A DNA stretch of 64,000 bases from Apodospora peruviana (lineage: Eukaryota; Ascomycota; Sordariomycetes; Sordariales; Lasiosphaeriaceae): assembly GCA_033439685.1 (NCBI GenBank), contig JAUEDM010000004.1:2418001-2482000 (forward strand), in the 5' to 3' direction. Of the stretch, positions 57,120 through 64,000 are shown piece by piece. The translations under genes were made by a program, and so were the position numbers. The first letter of the stretch is position 1, and every line of letters starts with the position of its first letter. Below the pieces are notes generated by a model. The model had not been told where the DNA came from. It saw only the letters and a program-made list of their open reading frames with translations, and searched no databases.

Positions 57120-59548
57120 ACAAAAAGAAAGGGGTAGGTAGCAGAAAGGGGGAGCCGGGCAACCACTTGGGATGATGATAGGCTGGGGAAAGAATGCCTT
57201 TGAATGGTGTCGCGTGTCATGAGAAATGAAAAGGAAAGACGAGACAGTTGGTGTCGACAGCGGATGGCGTTTGGTTTTTTTTATTGGTTTTTTATTGATT
57301 TTTTTTTGGATATCAGCGATTTTGCTGTTAGGTAGCTTGGAGTAGAGAATCCGATGTTGTCTCATCTTTGCGTTCGAGCCCGATCCGTGGATAATGGGTT
57401 GGCGGTGCCATACTGAAGTTTCACCATCAAAAATCAGACCGTTTTGGTGGCACATAGTGCTCCAAAATCTGGAAACAAATTCGAAATAAAACATAACTCA
57501 ATCCCAGTGATGAGAAAAGATGAATGAGAAGAGAATAAAAGAAAGAAAGAGCAAGATTCGATGTCGTCGTCGGCTCGAGTTGAAGACATGCTTTCCAAGG
57601 TTTTCCATTTCGGGACTAGCGCGGATTGCACCACTTTCGACCAATCTGATTGGGAGGGGTTGAGCAGTACCTGCACTTCACCTGTCATTCCGCGCAATCA
57701 AGTCTCAAGTCCACAACCCACAATCGACAGCAGAATTGAAGCGCACAGCTTGGCTGCCACTGGTGCTTCTTTGAAGCTTCCATTCCATGCATGCGGCTGA
57801 GATCTTGCAGACTTCCAGATTCCCTACATTCCTTTGGTACATACAACGTGTGATTCCAACAGTCCTGTCTGTCCGAGCGGTTTATTCTACCCATGTCACT
57901 CTTGTCCGACCATTGAAAGTTCCCATTTGAGTTGAACCATACACGAATCCGTACGGATACTAACTGGGCGTAAAGTCGAATACAACCCAACCCGGCAGGC
58001 TGGATCTGCCTCCTTGGTGACATCAAGGACGAGTTGAATCCCTTTTCCGGCTGGCATCTTACTCGTCTTTCATGCGTTCGGGTATGTACCCGACTCTTTC
58101 TTGTTCCTTCGAGTCGCCAAGTTGACGGTCCGGGATGTGGAACCGGAATTTCAATGCGGCGCCGCCGCCGGAATCGACCGCAAGCAAGCACTCCAACGAA
58201 CGGCGGTCAGACCTCCCTGTCTTGTTCTTATCTGGTCTAAAAGCTGCATCATGGATATCGGTAGACGACTCTGCTCAGGATGGGAACCCTGGTTTTCCCC
58301 TTTCGGATTTTGTTGCCGGCTTGTGTAGACCATCACCATGTTGTGCTAAGCGGCGGTTGGATCTTTTCTTGTTCGTCATCTCACTTCATCCGTCAGTCAG
58401 CCCAAGCCTAACCACGTTTGACTTGCAACGATTCCACGCGGTGATTGTCCTTGGGCACGGTCCTATCGGCTACGCAGGTCCACGGAAACTCGTTTCCGTC
58501 CCTACATATTATAGATGCACGTATAGGTACGCGGAAGAATGCCCCTATGTGGCGCGGTATTGAGTAGTGTGCATTGGGATATATCACCAGCCTTGGAAAA
58601 GGGGGTGCCAAGTTTGGCAACGACTCGAATTGACTTGCCTTTCGATACCCATAGTATGTTCATGCGCTTTTGACTGAGTTGGGACGTTGGAATATCAAGC
58701 AACAAACAATTCGTACAGATATTTTTTCTAATCCTTTCCCCGCCGGTATGGCATGGGCGTTTGGAGGAGGTCATCTCTCCAGAAGTCATTGGCGTCCATC
58801 CATTTAGACGGGTTTGTCGACGACGCCGTTTGAGCGGAAGGAGGCTCATTATCGGTTGATTGAGGCTTTATGGGTAGCACAACGGGATCAACAAAGTCTG
58901 CCTCATCTTGAACCCGGTTCCTGACAAACGGTAATCGTCACTAATCCCCACAAACCCCATGCAAACGCAGAGCACTTGAATGATCCTGGCTCCTTGCTAG
59001 AGGCATGGGCTTCTTACCAATCCACCTGCGTGCTCACGAACTTGTTCTGCAAGAAACCATGAAAGTACATGGCTCCTCACTGTCCATTCGGTATCAGATC
59101 CGTTATCCTCGCACTTGATTGAGTGAGTGAGACTGGGGTGACAGTACCAGGTTAGATGTGCGGCGCAGAAGTGCTGTGCCTGGGTCCTGCATCGGTCGAG
59201 CTGACATGTTGTCAGGGTGCACTGAACCAGGCGTCAATAGTTGTAGAGGGAAAGATCCGTCAGACAAAGGCACAACGGCAGGTCCCATGGCCAAAAGTTG
59301 CTCCGGAATCGCAGCGTGGGTTGCGTTGGTGTCACCATCCATGGATGGTTGACAAGCCCAGTGAAAGATTCACAATATGTCTTCTTATTTCGTTCACCTG
59401 CCGGATACGGCCGAGGTCGTACAATAACTCACCTTTCCCCTCCCTCTCTCCTTATGGAGACGGTCATGCCACGAATCTTGAATGGATTTAAATTGAGGGA
59501 GGGTTTTCGTTCTTTTTTGGTATTTTACTGCCGGGCCTGGACGCTGTT
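57120..59548. other. 2.4-kb gap between cysteine dioxygenase and the receptor gene
   Basis: Open frames up to 168 codons on both strands match nothing I know and show no splice-linked partners. A perfect palindrome ATCCGTACGGAT lies at 57947-57958. A T-rich stretch follows the dioxygenase gene (57270-57310). Confidence 0.6.
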
Positions 59549-61421
59549 ATGGCAGACAGCAATGGCTACTACCCACTGGGAAAGGAGAGCGACACCCTCA
59601 ACCCTCTGCCCGACGCCCATCGGCAGGGCTTAGTGGCCGTGGCTGTTCTAGCCGGTATTTCCTTTGGCTCGTCCGCCATCGTTCTATTCTATCTCACATT
59701 CAAGCTCATACGGTGGCACATTCAACAAACACGAAGGTCCCGGCCCACTAGGGAGTCGGCCAACGGGGAGGACCCGTTCTCTTCACCGGTCGACCTGTCT
59801 CTAGGCATAGCGGAGCGTCACTTCACCGGGGCCGGCTGCCGGAGCCGAGGAGGGCGACAGCACACTACTGCTACCACCGAAAAACGATATCCCAACCAGT
59901 TCCTGGTCTTGATCTACAACCTCTTGCTTGCGGACTTGCACCAGGCCGCCGCGTTCCTGCTCAACGGCATCTGGGTTGGGGAGAACGCTATCCAGGTTCA
60001 CCGTCCGGCGTGTTTTCTTCAAGGCTGGCTGGTGTCGACGGGGGATCTGGCATCGAGCTGCTTCATCACCGCTATTGCGGTACACACCTACCTGGCCGTC
60101 GTCTGGCGCTACCGGCCGTCCCACAAGGCGCTCTATTCCACTATCGTCGGGCTGTGGATATTCGACTACCTGCTCGCGTCACTTGGTCCAGCGGTGACGC
60201 ACAATGGGAGGGAGCATGGTGGGTTCTATGTTCGAGCAGCCGCGTGGGTGAGTAGTGCATCCATACCATACCGAGCTCAGGGCTCAAAATCAAACAGCCG
60301 GTAGCGGTGCCCACTCAGGCTTGCTTTCTCTGAGAACTAACAACCGAAATGCAATTAATTAGTGCTGGATCAGTGTCAAGTATGAAACTCACCGCCTGGT
60401 GCTACATTATCTCTTCATCTTCATTGCCCTGGTCATGACCAGCGCCCTCTACATGTTAATCTTCCTTTCTCTCCGCCGACAGCAACACAGACAGCACGAT
60501 TCCGCCAACATGAGGTCATGGCTACCCACGACGAGTACGACACCTATCGATTCCGGTCCTGGCCGAGAAAACAGCAGCCGACAAGCCGACAAGACAACAG
60601 CCCACTCGTCGGGCGGTCACCACAAGGCCTTCCTCCTCTACCCCGTCATCTATGTCGTTTGCACCGCCCCGCTAGCCGTCGGGCGCATCGCCACCATGGC
60701 AAAAGCCAACGTCCCAGTCGCATATTTTTGCGTAGCCGGCGCGCTCATTGGCAGCAACGGGTGGCTGGACGTTCTGCTGTGGGGCCTCACGCGCCATAAC
60801 TTGCTCTTCAACTCGGACGTGGACAGCGAAGATACCGGCCTCGACACGTTTACTTTTATGAGGACCCCGCCGGAGCGGAAGTACGGGAATATCGTCTGGG
60901 TCGAGGGCGCGAGTATCCAGAGGCCAGGATCTGTCGACAATGAGAGTCATCGCAGCAGGCTGCCGTCTCTGGGCTGGATCAAGCGGCGCATGGGCATGGG
61001 CTGGGAACGACTGGATCTGAGGCTGCCAGGTTTGAGTGGCATGATTACACGAAAACAGGAGGACAGTTCAAGTTGTACTAGGCAGGTGGGACGTAGAACC
61101 GTCAGCCAGGAATCGTTGAGAGGCAGCAGCACGACTATTGTGCGGCAGCAGCATATGCAGAATGAGATGGCTATCCAGATGGACATGGTAACTAGTGTGG
61201 TGGTGGAAAAACGAAAGGAGGAACTAGTAGTAGAGACGCAGTTTGGACAAGGAGGTGAATACCCGCCCCGTGGACGAGGAGGAGATGGCGATGCCGATGA
61301 TGGGAACTTTATACATTATGTGGATAGCCAGCAAGAGCTCCAAGATCCGTCCGGGTACTTGACTTCTGTAGAGGAAGATGTCAAAGCGGGAAATGATTGC
61401 CGGCGTTTTGGGAACGCTTGA
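59549..61421 (+). CDS. Git3-like seven-transmembrane G-protein-coupled receptor
   Basis: Exons 59549-60247 and 60363-61421, 585 aa; 115-nt intron joining RAAAW-CWISVKYETHRL. Seven helices are readable: VAVAVLAGISFGSSAIVLFY; NQFLVLIYNLLLADL; CFLQGWLVSTGDLASSCFIT; LYSTIVGLWIFDYLLASL; VLHYLFIFIALVMTSALYML; FLLYPVIYVVCTAPLAVGRI; VAYFCVAGALIGSNGWLDVL. The third intracellular loop is Ser/Thr-rich (about 60 residues) and the C-terminal tail is over 200 residues. Family features fit the Git3/Gpr1 group, which in yeasts senses glucose and signals through Gpa2 to adenylate cyclase. Ligand and G-protein partner here are unknown. Alternative: a related cAMP-receptor-like family. Confidence 0.85.
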
Positions 61422-62716
61422 CTGTGCGGAATACCTCACAATTCAATTCAGTTCATGATGCTCAGGCTCGACACAGGACGCTGTTGCTCTCTTCCCTTCC
61501 TTGCCACTGCAGGCTACCATAGGTTTAACAGTCTTGTTCATTGAGTACCTAGGTAAGTAACTTGATTGGGAATTAACCAGTCACGGCACTGCAGCAATCA
61601 GTCAATTCTAACCTAGATATATGCGTCGTATGCTGATGATGCTGCCCTCATGCGGATTCCGTATATTGTGGTTAATGGTCCCATGCTACAAATAGATTAT
61701 CCATTTCTAATTGGGTGAACGGAATATAGTACCTAGTATTCGGCCACATCCGAATGAGTAATCTCAATGCAGCAGGACTGAAGACAATTCGATAAGGATC
61801 TGTTAATCACTGGCGATTACTGATCACACGGTCTCGGTCTGGCCAAACACGGCCACTTGAAATTTCCGTGGCATCGGTAAGACGGGTCGATAGGAAGATA
61901 CCTTACCTAGTCAAACTCCAACAATTTAATACTAAGCTTGATCAATCGTCCCATTAGCCCGGTATTTGACATTGCTCAATTAATAATAGTATTTGTATTT
62001 GGAAGGTTATCGTTGAGTAACTCTCTGATGTCTTTTGATTGTTTCCTACTGGACTTCTTAGATGACTCGGGCGAGCCAAGAAATGCATGTTGCGTACTAA
62101 TTACCTACCTACCTAGGTACCAGTCTGTCCTTGCAGGCTCGATCTACCAACCCCGAGATCCCGTACATGATGACCTCTTTGTTCCTTGTAGGGTTATCTC
62201 TTGCGGAGGCCTGGCTGCCTAACATACCGACCGACCGGCCCAGGCGCGGGATGTGATGTGATCACCATAGTAGAACGTACTCGGGCTTTTTTTCTTTGTT
62301 GATTTCAAATGTTGGTTGCGTTACCACTACTACTTGATGCATGAGCGTGTTGGTGTTGACTGACCGGGAGTTACGTGGCTTCGGCCCCCCTGGGAAGGAA
62401 ATATGTTGGTTTGTAATTTTATTCCAGTTCAGGTTGTACTCACATGCTGCATGAGATAGATACGATTGCTTGCGGTTTGGTTTCGTGTTCAAGACCATTG
62501 TGATATATATATATATATATATATCAATTGCTTTTGCCCGCACTGATGAGATGGGAGGAGCAACAACTCTGCAGTCTTCAAACAACAAACCAACTACCTC
62601 AGATACTACTAAATAATTAGAGCGTCTTACCGTTCAAGCTATATCAAATTGCCGTTATTCTTTTTGGACTACAGCTTGAATATATTCACGTACAAGATAT
62701 CATCAACAACATAACC
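61422..62716. other. AT-rich 1.3-kb intergenic region before the dehydrogenase gene
   Basis: No gene. Palindromes TACCTAGGTA occur at 61546-61555 and 62110-62119. A run of about ten AT dinucleotides sits at 62503-62524, and further ACCTACCTA repeats surround 62103. Confidence 0.65.
62503..62524. repeat. AT dinucleotide microsatellite
   Basis: An uninterrupted alternating AT run about 200 bases upstream of the short-chain dehydrogenase start; likely length-polymorphic. Confidence 0.9.
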
Positions 62717-63666
62717 ATGCCTTCCTTCCTCATTACCGGATCCAGCCGCGGCTTGGGTTTGACCCTCGTCACCGAGCTTGTAAGTCAGCCAATCACCGGC
62801 CCAAGACAGCTTTTCTGGAAAGAACACAGTTCTAACAACGGAATAGCTCAAAGATCCCGAGAACAAGGTCATCGCCACCGCCAGAAACACCAAGGCCGCC
62901 GAGGGCCTGCAGACTCTTGCGGCCAAATTTCCGCCGGACCGTCTGGTTCTGGTAGACCTGGACGTCTCGTCCCAAACAAGCATCGAAGCCGCGGCGGCCG
63001 AAGTGTCTCGCATCCTGCCCGACGGGCTGGACAACCTCATCAACAACGCTGGTGTCAACGACCAAGCGCTGGTACCGTTTGAGCAGGTGGACCTCGAAGC
63101 GTTCAGAAAGGAGATCGATTTTACTTTGGTCGGCACGATCCTCGTGCTCCGCGCTTTCCTGCCGCTCGTCCGCAAGAGTAGAACCAAGAAAGTCTTGCAG
63201 TTGTCGTCCGTTCTGGGCTCCATCGAGCAGGCTGCCTGGACCCCTGGTCTCACGCCAACGTACTCGGTGGCGAAGGCTGCGTTGAATATGTAAGTGCGAT
63301 GACTACTCGGTCAAACAGTCCAAAATAACTGACATGTTTTTGTGTGGCACTAGGCTGATCAGAAAATGGGGTGCTTCTTTGAAATCGGAGGCTATCATCA
63401 CGCTTCTTATCCATCCTGGTAAGTTTCACACACAACTTTTAACTTGATATAGGTACCTACCTAGCTAATATGATTCGTGTTTAGGCTGGATCAAAGCGAC
63501 GGATATCGGCTACGCCATCGCACCGTACATGGAGAAGTACGTCCCTAATCTGAAGAGCATTAGCCCGGAGGAGGCCGCAGCTGGGGTGGTCCAGGTGCTG
63601 AATGATGCCACCCTTGATGTAACCGGGTCGTTCTTCAACTATGATGGGACTACTATCCCTTGGTAG
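62717..63666 (+). CDS. Short-chain dehydrogenase/reductase (sniffer/C-factor-like)
   Basis: Exons 62717-62779, 62847-63289, 63354-63418 and 63485-63666, 250 aa; three introns of 64-67 nt. The Rossmann nucleotide-binding motif TGSSRGLG is at 7-14, NNAG at 87-90, and the catalytic S142, Y160 and K164 (YSVAK) are all present, so an active NAD(P)-dependent oxidoreductase is expected. The C-terminal part has LLIHPGWIKATDIG and ends DGTTIPW. Substrate cannot be told from sequence. Each join is in frame: TEL-LKDPENKVIATAR, LNM-LIRKWG, HPG-WIKATD. No biosynthetic partners lie nearby. Confidence 0.93.
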
Positions 63667-64000
63667 GCAGTACGGGCTGCCATTCGTCTTGCAAAATGGT
63701 ATATTGAAGACAACGAAATCGAGTAGATGAATTTACCTAGGTAGTCAGCCTGCGGAAATATATGTAATAAATATTGAAATTTCTTTTGGGAATTATTAGA
63801 CTGAGCTATGTATCACCGGCCAAGAGTAATTCTGTGAAAGTGTAGCTTAACGACTTGACGCCGAAGCAGGCCGATCTGACAGGGCAGTCCTTTTGCTCCC
63901 GCGGCACACATCGACCTCGATTATCACTACTCAGGTGTGCCAATAAGTTTCAAATACCTTGTAATCAACATCTCGTGTCAAGAAGAGTATGGTAACACAA
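63667..64000. other. 3' flank of the dehydrogenase gene to the window end
   Basis: AT-rich, with a third TACCTAGGTA palindrome at 63734-63743. No gene seen. Confidence 0.65.

Noticed and set aside
57685..58563. 168-codon minus and 142-codon plus frames downstream of cysteine dioxygenase
   Set aside because: No recognisable domain, no splice-linked exons, and overlapping on both strands.
1..64000. CRISPR array, insertion sequence, integron or secondary-metabolite cluster
   Set aside because: No regularly spaced direct repeats, transposase, synthase or terminal inverted repeats were seen; the gene content is eukaryotic housekeeping.

Overview
The window is nuclear DNA of a filamentous ascomycete, most likely a Sordariomycete (probably Sordariales). 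The genes are split by short introns of about 50-175 nt with GTRNGT donors and CTRAC-type branch points, start contexts are CAAAATG-like, coding third positions are GC-rich, and the proteins include fungal types (Clr2, Git3-like receptor, SUN/GH132 wall protein, Csm1/Pcs1 monopolin). Exon structures were built by eye from splice signals and reading-frame continuity. All use ATG starts; several longer open frames begin at GTG or TTG, and I trimmed those.

Left part (1-18.6 kb) is gene-poor: a partial SUN wall protein on the minus strand, a secreted cupin, the PP2A leucine carboxyl methyltransferase Ppm1, and an uncharacterised protein with three six-cysteine modules. These are separated by 1.2-5.8 kb gaps with no supportable gene but with a recurring TACGGAGT-type motif.

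Middle and right (18.6-57 kb) is a dense housekeeping block: clr2-like silencing factor, spt3 (SAGA), ist1 (ESCRT), csm1/pcs1 (kinetochore), exo84 (exocyst), tom20 (mitochondrial import), tyw1 (wybutosine), a TMEM42-like membrane protein, toa2 (TFIIA), the V-ATPase c'' proteolipid, a cnxE/gephyrin-type molybdenum cofactor enzyme, vps15, lea1 (U2 A'), a Dpb3/CHRAC-15-like histone-fold protein, a CLC chloride/proton exchanger and cysteine dioxygenase. They belong to unrelated pathways; no operon-like or secondary-metabolite logic is visible. Vps15, Ist1, the V-ATPase subunit and CLC all serve endosome/vacuole function, but four such genes in a core block may be chance.

Right end (57-64 kb) is again sparser, with a Git3-like seven-helix receptor and a short-chain dehydrogenase.

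The most unusual structure is at spt3. Its 16-codon first exon is separated from the second by an intron of about 2.4 kb, in a window where introns are otherwise under 200 nt. That intron holds a 567-codon same-strand open frame that runs without a stop, in frame, into spt3 exon 2. This suggests an alternative first exon or a nested gene giving an Spt3 with a large disordered N-terminus.
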